A DNA stretch of 64,000 bases from the NCBI RefSeq assembly GCF_000731675.1, contig NZ_JMIT01000001.1, positions 188,712 to 252,711 of the forward strand, written 5' to 3'. The notes beneath the pieces are model-generated. The model had not been told where the DNA came from and ran no database searches. It was given only the letters and a program-made list of their open reading frames with translations. Position numbers and translations under genes: made by a program. Below are positions 35,428 to 44,221 of this stretch, one piece after another (positions within the stretch are counted from its first letter, which is position 1; the number at the start of each line of letters is the position of its first letter). The DNA comes from Pseudomonas capeferrum. Lineage in GTDB: Bacteria > Pseudomonadota > Gammaproteobacteria > Pseudomonadales > Pseudomonadaceae.

Positions 35428-36384
35428 ATGAAACTGCCGTTCCCCGGTCGTCTGCTGGCCCTCGCTGTCGTCTCCACCCTGTCCCTGGCCTTGCCGCTGT
35501 CTGCGGCCCACGCCGAAGAAAAACCCAAAGTCGCCCTGGTGATGAAGTCCCTGGCCAACGAATTCTTCCGCACCATGGAAGACGGCGCCAAGGATTACCA
35601 AAAAGCCCACGCAAGTGATTTCGACCTGGTCGCCAACGGCATCAAGAACGAAACCGACACCGGCGAGCAGATCCGCATCGTCGAGAACATGGTCAATTCG
35701 GGGGTCAAGGCGCTGGTGATTGCGCCGGCGGACTCCAAGGCCCTGGTTTCTGCGGTTAAAAAAGCCATGGACAAAGGCGTGGTGGTGATCAACATCGACA
35801 ACCGCCTTGACCCCGAGTTGCTCAAGAGCAAAGGCATCAGCGTGCCCTTCGTCGGCCCCGACAACCGCAAGGGCGCACGCATGGTCGGTGACTACCTGGC
35901 CCAGCAAAAGCTCAAGGCCGGTGACCAGGTTGGCATCATCGAAGGCGTGTCGACCACCACCAACGCCCAGCAGCGCACGGCAGGCTTCAAGGATGCCATG
36001 GACGCTGCGCAGATGAAGATCGTCGCGGTGCAGTCCGGCAACTGGGAAATCGACAAAGGCAGCGCCGTCGCCGCCGCCATGCTCAACGAATACCCCGAGC
36101 TCAAGGCCCTGCTGGCCGGTAACGACAGTATGGCCTTGGGCGTAGTGTCGGCGGTGCGTGCGGCAGGCAAGGCCGGCAAGGTACAAGTGGTCGGTTACGA
36201 CAACATCAATGCCATTAAGCCGATGCTCGAGGATGGTCGCGTGCTCGCCACCCTCGACCAGGCCGCCAGCCAGCAGGCGGTGTTCGGTATCCAGGCGGCG
36301 CTGAAGATGATCAACGGCGAGAAGCCGGGCGTGGATGCCGACAACGTCATCCAGACCCCGGTCGAACTCATCACCCAGCCCTGA
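35428..36384 (+). CDS. rbsB: ribose ABC transporter, periplasmic binding protein
   Basis: The 318-residue protein has a signal peptide (to about 'LPLSAAHA') and the type I sugar-binding fold: 'KVALVMKSLANEFFRTMEDG', 'PADSKALVSAVKKAMDKGVV', 'GVSTTTNAQQRTAGFKDAM' and 'VQVVGYDNINAIKPML'. It delivers D-ribose, or a related pentose, to RbsAC. It is the first gene of rbsBACRKD, directly behind the RbsR operator. Gene order B-A-C-R-K-D differs from the E. coli order D-A-C-B-K-R. Confidence 0.93.
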   Translation: MKLPFPGRLLALAVVSTLSLALPLSAAHAEEKPKVALVMKSLANEFFRTMEDGAKDYQKAHASDFDLVANGIKNETDTGEQIRIVENMVNSGVKALVIAPADSKALVSAVKKAMDKGVVVINIDNRLDPELLKSKGISVPFVGPDNRKGARMVGDYLAQQKLKAGDQVGIIEGVSTTTNAQQRTAGFKDAMDAAQMKIVAVQSGNWEIDKGSAVAAAMLNEYPELKALLAGNDSMALGVVSAVRAAGKAGKVQVVGYDNINAIKPMLEDGRVLATLDQAASQQAVFGIQAALKMINGEKPGVDADNVIQTPVELITQP

Positions 36385-36405
36385 TACCCGCCAGGAGAGA
36401 GGGCT

Positions 36406-37959
36406 ATGCCTGCTACGGCAAATGAAGTGGTGCTCGCCGCCAGCGGGCTGGGCAAGACCTACGCCCAGCCCGTGCTCGGTGACGTCTGCCTGAGCCTGCG
36501 GGCCGGTGAAGTGCTGGCCCTGACGGGCGAGAACGGCGCCGGCAAGAGCACCTTGTCCAAGCTCATCAGTGGCCTGGAAGTGCCCACCACCGGGCACATG
36601 ACCTACCGCGGCCAGGCCTACGCACCTGGCAGCCGCAGCGAGGCGGAGCGCCTCGGTGTGCGCATGGTCATGCAGGAACTCAACCTACTGGCGACGTTGA
36701 CCGTGGCCGAAAACCTGTTCCTCGACAACCTGCCCAGCCGCTTCGGCTGGATCAGCCACAAGCGCCTGCGCCAACTGGCCACGGCGGCCATGGCCCAGGT
36801 CGGCCTGGACGCCATCGACCCGGACACGCCAGTCGGCGAGCTGGGCATCGGCCATCAGCAGATGGTCGAGATCGCCCGTAACCTGATCGGCGATTGCCAC
36901 GTGCTGATCTTCGACGAACCCACTGCCATGCTAACCGCCCGCGAGGTGGAGCTGTTGTTCACCCAGATCGAGCGCCTGCGCCAGCGCGGCGTGGCCATCG
37001 TCTATATCTCCCATCGCCTTGAAGAATTGCAGCGCGTGGCGCAGCGGATTGTGGTGCTGCGCGACGGCAAGCTGGTGTGCGACGAACCGATCCAGCGTTA
37101 CAGCAGCGCCGAGTTGGTCAACCTGATGGTCGGCCGCGAGCTGGGCGAACACATCGATCTGGGCCGCCGCGAGATTGGCGCGCCCTTGCTGCAGGTCGAT
37201 CGGCTCAGCCGCGGCGACAAGGTGCGCGACGTATCATTCCAGGTCAGGGCAGGGGAGATCTTCGGTATCTCCGGCCTGATCGGCGCCGGCCGCACCGAGC
37301 TGCTGCGCCTGATCTACGGTGCCGACCGCGCCGACAGCGGCAGCATCGCGCTGGGCCAGCCGCCACAGGCCGTGACGATCGACTCACCGAAGGCGGCGGT
37401 AAAAGCCGGCATCGCCCTGATTACCGAAGACCGCAAAGGCGAGGGCCTGCTGTTGACCCAGTCGATCGGCGCCAATATCGCCTTGGGCAACCTCGGCGCG
37501 GTATCGCGTGCCGGTGTGTTAGACGGCGCGGCAGAAAGGGCCCTGGCCGAGCGCCAGATTCAGGCCATGCGCATCCGCAGCGCCGGCCCGCACCAGGCCG
37601 TGGGTGAATTGTCGGGCGGCAACCAGCAAAAGGTGGTAATCGGCCGCTGGCTGGAGCGTGATTGCCAGGTGCTGCTGTTTGACGAGCCGACCCGAGGCAT
37701 CGACGTCGGCGCCAAATTCGACATCTACGGCCTGCTGGCTGAGCTGGCGCGCCAGGGTAAGGCCCTGGTGGTGGTGTCCAGCGACCTGCGCGAACTGATG
37801 CTGATCTGCGACCGCATTGCCGTGCTGTCGGCCGGCCGCCTGATAGACACGTTCGAGCGTGACCACTGGAGCCAGGACCAGCTACTTGCCGCCGCCTTTG
37901 CCGGCTATCAGAAACGTGACGCACTGCTGCATGACGCAGCGCCCAGGACGGATGCATGA
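36406..37959 (+). CDS. rbsA: ribose ABC transporter, ATP-binding protein
   Basis: The 517-residue protein carries two ABC domains in tandem. The first has an intact Walker A 'GENGAGKST' (about residue 45), signature 'LGIGHQQMVEIARNL' and Walker B 'VLIFDEPTA'. The second has the degenerate P-loop 'GLIGAGRTELL' normal for sugar ATPases, with 'LSGGNQQKVVIGRWL' and 'VLLFDEPTRGIDVG'. It powers ribose import. The stop overlaps the rbsC start (ATGA). Confidence 0.95.
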   Translation: MPATANEVVLAASGLGKTYAQPVLGDVCLSLRAGEVLALTGENGAGKSTLSKLISGLEVPTTGHMTYRGQAYAPGSRSEAERLGVRMVMQELNLLATLTVAENLFLDNLPSRFGWISHKRLRQLATAAMAQVGLDAIDPDTPVGELGIGHQQMVEIARNLIGDCHVLIFDEPTAMLTAREVELLFTQIERLRQRGVAIVYISHRLEELQRVAQRIVVLRDGKLVCDEPIQRYSSAELVNLMVGRELGEHIDLGRREIGAPLLQVDRLSRGDKVRDVSFQVRAGEIFGISGLIGAGRTELLRLIYGADRADSGSIALGQPPQAVTIDSPKAAVKAGIALITEDRKGEGLLLTQSIGANIALGNLGAVSRAGVLDGAAERALAERQIQAMRIRSAGPHQAVGELSGGNQQKVVIGRWLERDCQVLLFDEPTRGIDVGAKFDIYGLLAELARQGKALVVVSSDLRELMLICDRIAVLSAGRLIDTFERDHWSQDQLLAAAFAGYQKRDALLHDAAPRTDA

Positions 37960-38951
37960 AAACCACCCCCCTCGACAGCCAAAGCGCCGCCCCCGTGCGC
38001 CGCACTGGCACGTATTTCGGCCTGGGCACCTACCTGGGCCTGGCCGGCGCCTTATTGGCGATGATCGTGCTGTTCTCGTTTCTCAGCAGCCACTTCTGGT
38101 CGTACGCCACCTTCAGCACCCTCGCCAATCAGATCCCCGACCTGATGGTACTGGCGGTCGGCATGACCTTCGTGCTGATCATCGGCGGCATCGACCTGTC
38201 GGTCGGCTCGGTGCTGGCGCTGGCGGCCTCCACGGTCAGCGTGGCCATTCTCGGCTGGGGCTGGGGCGTGCTGCCCTCGGCGTTGCTCGGCATGGCCGTG
38301 GCCGCCCTGGCTGGCAGCATCACCGGTGGCGTCACCGTGGCCTGGCGTATCCCGTCGTTCATTGTCTCGCTCGGCGTACTGGAGATGGCGCGCGGCCTGG
38401 CCTATCAGTTCACCGACTCGCGTACTGCCTATATCGGCGACGCCTACGCCTGGTTCTCCGACCCGGTCGCGTTCGGCATCTCGCCGGCCTTCATCATCGC
38501 CTTGCTGGTGATCGTGCTGGCGCACCTGGTGCTGACCCGTACGGTGTTCGGCCGCTACTTGATCGGTATCGGCACCAATGAAGAGGCCGTGCGCCTGGCC
38601 GGCATCGACCCGCGCCCCTACAAAGTGCTGGTGTTCGCCCTGATGGGCCTGCTAGCCGGCCTGGCAGCGCTGTTCCAGATCTCACGCCTGGAAGCCGCCG
38701 ACCCCAACGCCGGGTCGGGCCTGGAGCTGCAGGTGATCGCCGCCGTGGTAATCGGTGGCACCAGCCTGATGGGCGGGCGCGGCTCGGTGATCAGTACCTT
38801 CTTTGGCGTGCTGATCATCTCGGTGCTGGCCGCAGGGCTTGCGCAGATCGGCGCGTCGGAACCCACCAAACGCATCATTACCGGGGCGGTGATCGTCATC
38901 GCCGTGGTGCTCGACACTTACCGTAGCCGGCGTGCAGGCCGGCGGAACTGA
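37956..38951 (+). CDS. rbsC: ribose ABC transporter, permease
   Basis: The 331-residue protein has 8-10 predicted membrane spans and the monosaccharide-transporter signatures 'VLIIGGIDLSVGSVLALAAS', 'PSFIVSLGVLEMARGLAY' and 'AVVIGGTSLMGGRGSVISTF'. It forms the membrane channel dimer with RbsA. It overlaps rbsA by 4 bp and ends 4 bp before rbsR. Confidence 0.95.
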   Translation: MKTTPLDSQSAAPVRRTGTYFGLGTYLGLAGALLAMIVLFSFLSSHFWSYATFSTLANQIPDLMVLAVGMTFVLIIGGIDLSVGSVLALAASTVSVAILGWGWGVLPSALLGMAVAALAGSITGGVTVAWRIPSFIVSLGVLEMARGLAYQFTDSRTAYIGDAYAWFSDPVAFGISPAFIIALLVIVLAHLVLTRTVFGRYLIGIGTNEEAVRLAGIDPRPYKVLVFALMGLLAGLAALFQISRLEAADPNAGSGLELQVIAAVVIGGTSLMGGRGSVISTFFGVLIISVLAAGLAQIGASEPTKRIITGAVIVIAVVLDTYRSRRAGRRN

Positions 38952-38955
38952 AAAC

Positions 38956-39978
38956 ATGGCAACCATTAAAGATGTCGCGGCACTGGCGGGTATTTCCTAC
39001 ACCACCGTGTCCCATGTACTGAACAAGACCCGCCCAGTCAGTGAACAGGTGCGCCTGAAGGTCGAGGCCGCCATCGTCGAACTCGACTACGTGCCCAGTG
39101 CCGTGGCGCGTTCGCTCAAGGCGCGCAGCACCGCCACCATCGGTTTGCTGGTGCCCAACAGCGTGAACCCGTATTTCGCCGAACTGGCACGAGGCATCGA
39201 AGACGCCTGCGAGCGTAACGGCTACTGCGTGATCCTGTGCAACTCCGACGACAACCCGCAAAAGCAGCGCAGCTACCTGCGTGTGCTGCTGGAGAAACGC
39301 ATCGACGGCCTGGTGGTGGCGTCCGTGGGCGAGGACAGCGACCTGCTGCACAGCCTGGCCTGCGTGCGCACGCCGATGGTCATCGTCGACCGTGAGCTGG
39401 ATGGCGTCGACGCCGACCTGGTACGCATCGACCACGAGCACGGCGCCTACCTCGCCACCCGGCACCTGCTTGAGCTTGGCCATCGCGACATCGCCTACAT
39501 CGGCGGCCCGGCCGAAACCGGCGTCAGCCAACTGCGCCTGGCCGGTTTCCGTCGCGCCATGGGCGAGGCGGGCGCAGCGGTGGGGGCGAGCCGCGTGCTG
39601 CATTGCGACTTCACCAGCCCGGGCGGCCACGGGGCGGCGGCACAGTTGCTGGATGGCAATCGGCCCACGGCGATTTTTGCCGGCAACGACATGATCGGCT
39701 TTGGCGTGCTGCGCGCTGCGGCCGAGCGCAATATCAACGTACCGGGCGAGCTGTCGGTGATCGGCTTCGATGACATTGAGCTCAGCCGCTACGTGTACCC
39801 GCCGCTGACCACCGTGGGCCAGTCGATCCGCGAGCTGGGCGAAAGCGCTGCTGCATTGCTGCTTTCACGCATCGCCACGCCCCGGCAAGGCTCGGCGGAG
39901 CAACGCATCGTTGCCCCGCGCATCGTGCAGCGCGAGTCCACCGGGCCACGCCCGGACCTGTTCAATGATTACCGCTAA
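38956..39978 (+). CDS. rbsR: LacI-family ribose repressor
   Basis: The 340-residue protein has the LacI helix-turn-helix ('ATIKDVAALAGISYTTVSHV', hinge 'YVPSAVARSLKARST') and a periplasmic-binding-like effector domain ('RPTAIFAGNDMIGFGVLRAA', 'VIGFDDIELSRYVYPPLTTV'). It should bind CGCAAACGTTTGCG at 35378-35391 and release it on binding ribose. The ATG at 38956 begins the HTH; an upstream in-frame ATG at 38932 lies inside rbsC. Confidence 0.94.
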   Translation: MATIKDVAALAGISYTTVSHVLNKTRPVSEQVRLKVEAAIVELDYVPSAVARSLKARSTATIGLLVPNSVNPYFAELARGIEDACERNGYCVILCNSDDNPQKQRSYLRVLLEKRIDGLVVASVGEDSDLLHSLACVRTPMVIVDRELDGVDADLVRIDHEHGAYLATRHLLELGHRDIAYIGGPAETGVSQLRLAGFRRAMGEAGAAVGASRVLHCDFTSPGGHGAAAQLLDGNRPTAIFAGNDMIGFGVLRAAAERNINVPGELSVIGFDDIELSRYVYPPLTTVGQSIRELGESAAALLLSRIATPRQGSAEQRIVAPRIVQRESTGPRPDLFNDYR

Positions 39979-39987
39979 GGAATTCCC

Positions 39988-40896
39988 ATGCATGCCAAGG
40001 TAGTGGTGGTCGGTAGCCTCAACATGGACCTGGTGGCCCGCGCCCAGCGCCTGCCACGGGCCGGTGAGACCCTGCCCGGCGAGGCCTTTTTCACCGTGCC
40101 CGGCGGCAAGGGTGCCAACCAGGCGGTGGCGGTGGCGCGGCTGGGCGGCAGCGTGGCGATGATCGGCAACGTGGGCGACGACGCCTACGGCCAGCAACTG
40201 CGCAAGGCGCTGGAAGTAGAAGGTATCGACTGCCAGGCAGTGAGCGTGTGCGAAGGGGTTTCCAGTGGTGTGGCGCTGATCACCGTCGATGCCGCCAGCC
40301 AGAATTGCATCGTCATCATCCCTGGCGGCAATGGTTTGCTGACACCGCAGGCGGTGCAGCGCTTCGACGCGCTGCTGCAAGCGGCCGAGGTCATCATCTG
40401 CCAGTTGGAGGTGCCGTACGACACCGTGGCCTGGACGTTGGCGAGGGGGCGTGAGCTGGGTAAGCAGGTCATTCTCAACCCGGCACCCGCCACCGGGCCG
40501 TTGCCACCGGCATGGTTCGCCCATATCGATTACCTGGCCCCCAACGAAAGCGAGGCCGAAGCCCTGACCGGGATCGCCGTCAGCGACCAGGCCAGCGCCC
40601 GGCGCGCCGGCGAACGGCTGCTGCAACTGGGGGCTGGCAAAGTGATCATCACCCTCGGCGCCCAAGGCGCCTTGCTGGTGACCGAACAGGGCCATCGGCA
40701 CTTTCCCGCGCCCAGCGTGCAACCGCTGGACACCACGGCGGCAGGCGACACCTTCATCGGTGGCTTTGCTGCCGCCCTGGTGCGTGGGCTGGAGGAGGGC
40801 GAGGCGATCGCGCTCGGCCAGCGCGCAGCGGCCTTGTCGGTCACTCGCGCCGGGGCGCAGCCGTCGATCCCTTACCTTGCGGAGCTGCAGCCATGA
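39988..40896 (+). CDS. rbsK: ribokinase
   Basis: The 302-residue PfkB-family kinase has '[20 protein letters not shown]', '[17 protein letters not shown]' and the C-terminal anion hole/base motif '[19 protein letters not shown]' (catalytic Asp). The motif reads DTTAAGD where most members have DTTGAGD. It phosphorylates ribose to ribose 5-phosphate with ATP. The stop overlaps the rbsD start (ATGA). Confidence 0.95.
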   Translation: MHAKVVVVGSLNMDLVARAQRLPRAGETLPGEAFFTVPGGKGANQAVAVARLGGSVAMIGNVGDDAYGQQLRKALEVEGIDCQAVSVCEGVSSGVALITVDAASQNCIVIIPGGNGLLTPQAVQRFDALLQAAEVIICQLEVPYDTVAWTLARGRELGKQVILNPAPATGPLPPAWFAHIDYLAPNESEAEALTGIAVSDQASARRAGERLLQLGAGKVIITLGAQGALLVTEQGHRHFPAPSVQPLDTTAAGDTFIGGFAAALVRGLEEGEAIALGQRAAALSVTRAGAQPSIPYLAELQP

Positions 40897-41291
40897 AGAA
40901 GACCGCGCTGCTCAATGTCGCCCTGTCACGGGTCATTGCGGGGTTGGGGCATGGCGATATTCTGGTGATCGGCGATGCCGGGTTGCCGGTGCCGCCGGGC
41001 GTCGAGCTGATCGACCTGGCGTTGACCCCGGGCATACCGGATTTCGCCAGTGTCTTGCGCGTGGTGCTGAGCGAGTTGCAGGTGGAGCGGCATGTGCTGG
41101 CCGAGGAAATGCAGAAAGTGGTGCCGCCCGGGCTGGTGGAAATCGAGCGCTTGCGCGGCAAGTTGGGCAAACGGGAATGGATGCCCCATGAAGATTTCAA
41201 AGTGCTCTCACGCAGCGCGCGGGCCGTGGTGCGCACGGGGGAGTGCCAGCCGTACAGCAACATTGCTTTGATCTCAGGCGTTACGTTCTGA
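40893..41291 (+). CDS. rbsD: D-ribose pyranase
   Basis: The 132-residue protein matches RbsD: '[20 protein letters not shown]' with the catalytic His, and the C-terminal '[19 protein letters not shown]'. It interconverts the beta-pyranose and furanose forms of ribose so that ribokinase can act. Translation starts at the ATG at 40893, overlapping rbsK by 4 bp; an open frame extends upstream but is antiphase to rbsK. Confidence 0.95.
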   Translation: MKKTALLNVALSRVIAGLGHGDILVIGDAGLPVPPGVELIDLALTPGIPDFASVLRVVLSELQVERHVLAEEMQKVVPPGLVEIERLRGKLGKREWMPHEDFKVLSRSARAVVRTGECQPYSNIALISGVTF

Positions 41292-41347
41292 TCGCATCGC
41301 CGCGCCTACAAAACCCGGTAAATACCCCAAGGCAACAGGAGTGCCTC

Positions 41348-42355
41348 ATGCTCAAACCCCTGCTACAAGGACTCACTTTCATGGCTGCAGCTGCCACCAC
41401 CACCCTCCAGGCCGCCCCACGCGACCTGATCATCGACACCGACCCCGGCGCCGACGACGTGGTCGCGCTGTTCCTGGCCATGGCCTCGCCCGATGAGCTG
41501 AACATCCGCGCCATTACCACCGTGGCCGGCAACGTGCGCCTCGACAAAACCTCACGCAACGCCCGCCTGGCCCGCGAATGGGCTGGCCGCGAAGACATCC
41601 CCGTCTACGCCGGGGCAGGGCGCCCGCTGGTGCGCGCCCCCATATACGCTGCCGACGTCCATGGCGAAGAAGGCCTGACCGGCGTTCCGGTGCATGAGCC
41701 GAAAAAGCCCCTGGCCCAGGGCAATGCCGTGCAGTACCTGGTCGACACCCTCGGCGCCGCCAAGCCCAACAGCATCACCATCGCCATGCTAGGCCCGCAG
41801 ACCAACCTGGCCCTGGCACTCATCCAGCGCCCGGAAATCGCCAAAGGCATCAAAGAGGTGGTGGTCATGGGCGGCGCCCACTTCAATGGCGGCAACATCA
41901 CCCCCGCCGCAGAATTCAACCTCTACGCCGACCCGCATGCCGCCGAGGTGGTGCTGGCCAGTGGTGTGCCGCTGACCTATCTGCCGCTGGATGTCACCCA
42001 CAAACTGCTCACCAGCGAGGCACGCCTCAAGCAGCTTGCAGCGGTGAACAACCGGGCCAGCCAGCGGGTGGTGGACATTCTCAACGCCTACATTACCCAT
42101 GACATGGACCTGTACGGCATGCCCGGCGGGCCGGTGCACGACGCCAGCGTCATTGCCTACCTACTGAAACCCGAACTGTTCAGCGGCCGGCGCATTCACT
42201 TGGCCATCGACAGCCGCGAAGGCCCGACCTTGGGGCAGACTATCGCCGACTGGTATGGCGTGCTTAAACATCCCGCCAACGTGATGTGGGTGGAGGAGGG
42301 AGACGCCCAGGGCGTGTTCGACCTGCTCAGCGCGCGCCTGGCTCGATTGCAATAG
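41348..42355 (+). CDS. exported inosine-uridine-type nucleoside hydrolase
   Basis: The 335-residue protein has an apparent signal peptide ('LTFMAAAATTTLQAA') and the nucleoside hydrolase Ca-binding motif 'DLIIDTDPGADDVVALFLAM', plus 'VVMGGAHFNGGNITPAAEFN' and 'PGGPVHDASVIAYLL' (catalytic/metal Asp). It would split ribonucleosides in the periplasm into base and free ribose. It directly follows rbsD with AGGAG before the ATG, so nucleoside cleavage and ribose import appear to form one unit. Confidence 0.92.
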   Translation: MLKPLLQGLTFMAAAATTTLQAAPRDLIIDTDPGADDVVALFLAMASPDELNIRAITTVAGNVRLDKTSRNARLAREWAGREDIPVYAGAGRPLVRAPIYAADVHGEEGLTGVPVHEPKKPLAQGNAVQYLVDTLGAAKPNSITIAMLGPQTNLALALIQRPEIAKGIKEVVVMGGAHFNGGNITPAAEFNLYADPHAAEVVLASGVPLTYLPLDVTHKLLTSEARLKQLAAVNNRASQRVVDILNAYITHDMDLYGMPGGPVHDASVIAYLLKPELFSGRRIHLAIDSREGPTLGQTIADWYGVLKHPANVMWVEEGDAQGVFDLLSARLARLQ

Positions 42356-42539
42356 CCGGATGGGGTGCGAAGCGTTCGAGCACCTGGTCGATGAAGCTGC
42401 GCGCCGCTTCACTGCCGCGATCGCGTACCAGCAGGTCGATGGCAATCAGTAGCAACTCTTCCGGTGTGCTGGGGCTGTAGGCGCTCTGGCCCTCGGCCCA
42501 TTTGACCTTGATATCGGCATCGATGCTGTGGCTGCTCAT
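42327..42539 (-). CDS. small conserved hypothetical protein
   Basis: This is a 70-residue acidic cytoplasmic protein with no domain I recognise. The sequence contains 'ADIKVKWAEGQSAYSPSTPE' and a helical 'ELLLIAIDLLVRD'. A GAGAG ribosome-binding sequence precedes the ATG at 42539. Its 3' end overlaps the end of the nucleoside hydrolase gene by 29 bp, tail to tail. Confidence 0.6.
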   Translation of the reverse strand: MSSHSIDADIKVKWAEGQSAYSPSTPEELLLIAIDLLVRDRGSEAARSFIDQVLERFAPHPAIAIEPGAR

Positions 42540-42827
42540 GAAAGGCTCTCACTGGGGGCCTGGGACGGAAGGGCGAACACCGGACCCTGGTGTTCGCTGG
42601 AGGCACGGTGCGCTCCACTTTTTGCAGTAAATCATGCCGTTGCGTCAATGACTCTGCGACCTAAGAATAAAAAGCTTTGCGCAGCAAACCAAGCCCATTG
42701 TGCAAAATCCGGTCACGATTGCATTTCGCCTCCTAGGGCGTGTTCAGGCAGACTTGTGCGGTTTTGCAACAAACTATGCGCGCAGCTGTCGGATCAGACA
42801 GTGCCCAGATCGATTTTAGGAGGATTC

Positions 42828-43145
42828 ATGTTCCGTACCCGTGCTTACCTGGCAACCCTGGCGGTGGCTGCTGTCCTGGCTGGTTGCAGTACAGGTGGCA
42901 ACTCTGGTGGTGGCGCCCCTGCCGCGCCAGCAGGCAACGACGGTCGTTGTGAGGCCAGCGGTGCCGATTTCGCCATCGGCAAGCCGGGCAGTGCAGAGCT
43001 TCTGGAGCAGGCGCGCAAGGCCAGTGGCTCGCAGATGGCACGTATCCTCAAGCCGCATGACGTGGTGACGCTGGAGTACCGCTCCGAGCGTCTTAACCTG
43101 AATGTGGACGAGCAAGGTGTGGTCACGCGCGTCAACTGTGGTTGA
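42828..43145 (+). CDS. lipoprotein of the I78 peptidase-inhibitor family
   Basis: The 105-residue protein begins with a lipoprotein signal (lipobox 'LAGC', Cys about 20), then a Gly/Ala/Pro linker and an I78-type domain with 'CEASGADFAIGKPGS', 'QARKASGSQMARILKPHDVV' and 'YRSERLNLNVDEQGVVTRV' before a final Cys that could pair with the first domain Cys. I78 proteins inhibit subtilisin-like proteases, so this may protect the envelope. A strong TTAGGAGG lies 5 nt before the ATG. An intrinsic terminator follows. The 288 bp upstream of it hold no convincing gene. Confidence 0.85.
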   Translation: MFRTRAYLATLAVAAVLAGCSTGGNSGGGAPAAPAGNDGRCEASGADFAIGKPGSAELLEQARKASGSQMARILKPHDVVTLEYRSERLNLNVDEQGVVTRVNCG

Positions 43146-43162
43146 GCCTTTGCAAACCCCAT

Positions 43163-43193
43163 AAAAAAACCCGCCACCAGGGCGGGTTTTTTT
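43163..43193. terminator. bidirectional intrinsic terminator
   Basis: AAAAAACCCGCC-ACCAG-GGCGGGTTTTTTT: a 6-bp GC stem extended by A/T pairs, with A-run and T-run on either side, so it works in both directions. It lies between the I78 lipoprotein gene and the convergent cold-shock gene. Confidence 0.9.
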
Positions 43194-43206
43194 ACAGCTA
43201 CCCGAA

Positions 43207-43419
43207 TTACTCCGGACGAACCTGTGCAGCCTGCATGCCCTTCTGGCCTTTTTCGGCTACGAAGGAAACAGTCTGGCCTTCTTTCAGGCTCTTGAAGCCG
43301 TCAGATTCGATGGCCTTGAAGTGTACGAACAGGTCGTCGCCGCCGCCTTGTGGGGTGATGAAGCCGAAGCCTTTCTCATCATTGAACCATTTAACGGTGC
43401 CGGTTTGGCGATTGGACAT
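43207..43419 (-). CDS. cold-shock protein (CspA family)
   Basis: The 70-residue single cold-shock domain has both RNA-binding motifs: RNP1 'KGFGFITPQ' and RNP2 'DLFVHFKAI'. It binds single-stranded RNA and acts as an RNA chaperone. The 163-bp gap upstream could give the long, structured 5' leader typical of csp mRNAs, with an A-rich segment (seven A on the mRNA strand near 43440) close to the start. Its 3' end uses the shared terminator. Confidence 0.95.
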   Translation of the reverse strand: MSNRQTGTVKWFNDEKGFGFITPQGGGDDLFVHFKAIESDGFKSLKEGQTVSFVAEKGQKGMQAAQVRPE

Positions 43420-43582
43420 GGGGTGAATCTCCAGATTTGATTTTTTTCAGTAGTGCGATGTTGCCGAGGCTTCGAAGCACAGGACACATCATAGTCTAAT
43501 TCTGCGCATCTAGCGCCTTTTACCTTCGCCAAATGTTGATCCAGCGCAAACACGGGGTGGCGAACCCCCCGGCTTTATGGTT

Positions 43583-43885
43583 TCAGCCCTTCATGCACGC
43601 TTGCTGCACGACCTTCTGTGCCTTCTGCATCAAGGCAGCGTCAACGCCGTCCTTGCTGTCCAGGTCCTTGATTTCCTCAGTGCTGAAGTTCTTTTCGATA
43701 GCGGTTGCGCCACAGGTGCAGTGCTGCTGCGCCGATTTGGCGTCCAGGCCCTGGCCGGTGGCGGCCTCGGTGCACTGGGTCATGTAGTTTTGCTTCGCGC
43801 CAGCCGGGAATTCACCCGCATTGGCGGCCACAGGTAGCAGCAGGGCGCCAGCAACGCTCAGGGCCAGAAGAGACGGAAATCTCAT
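43583..43885 (-). CDS. small exported protein, conserved in Pseudomonas, function unknown
   Basis: The 100-residue protein starts with a clear Sec signal ('LLALSVAGALLLPVAANA') and has four Cys in the mature part ('MTQCTEAA', 'QHCTCGATAIEKN', 'VQQACMKG'). These could form two disulfides or bind a cofactor; the CTC spacing is too short for a haem motif. No catalytic motif is recognised. It is monocistronic between csp and thrS. Confidence 0.8.
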   Translation of the reverse strand: MRFPSLLALSVAGALLLPVAANAGEFPAGAKQNYMTQCTEAATGQGLDAKSAQQHCTCGATAIEKNFSTEEIKDLDSKDGVDAALMQKAQKVVQQACMKG

Positions 43886-44221
43886 AACCAGACACTCCTT
43901 GGTTTAGGTCTCATCAAGAGTAGGATGCTTCCCAAAGTCTGATAGGGAATTTTCCGCGGAAGTTCACCCCTGCGGTGTAATTTCCAAATATTTCTGCATA
44001 GCGCCCAACCCCGCGTGCTAGCATGCTCGGCTTGCAGCACCGCAGCCGCGGCCTGCAGCTATTTCTTACTTTCCAGTCACTCTGGTTCGCCCCTGGTAAG
44101 CCGAAAGGCTTCTGCCACTGTGAGGCAGGCTTTCTCTTGAGAAAGACAGCGCGGATCTTGTACTGGCTCATCCCAACCCACGTGACCTTTGGTAGGGGTC
44201 ACCACTAGGAGAGGAGGCGCC
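43886..44221 (+). promoter_or_regulatory. thrS upstream leader region
   Basis: This 336-bp gap holds no gene. An extended -10 candidate TGCTAGCAT (44016-44024) would give a leader of nearly 200 nt. The leader contains consecutive hairpins: AAGCC/GGCTT (around 44098), CTGCC/GGCAG (around 44113) and CTTTCT/AGAAAG (around 44132). thrS leaders in E. coli mimic tRNA-Thr for autoregulation; a similar role here is only a possibility. The region also includes the promoter of the minus-strand exported protein. Confidence 0.45.
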
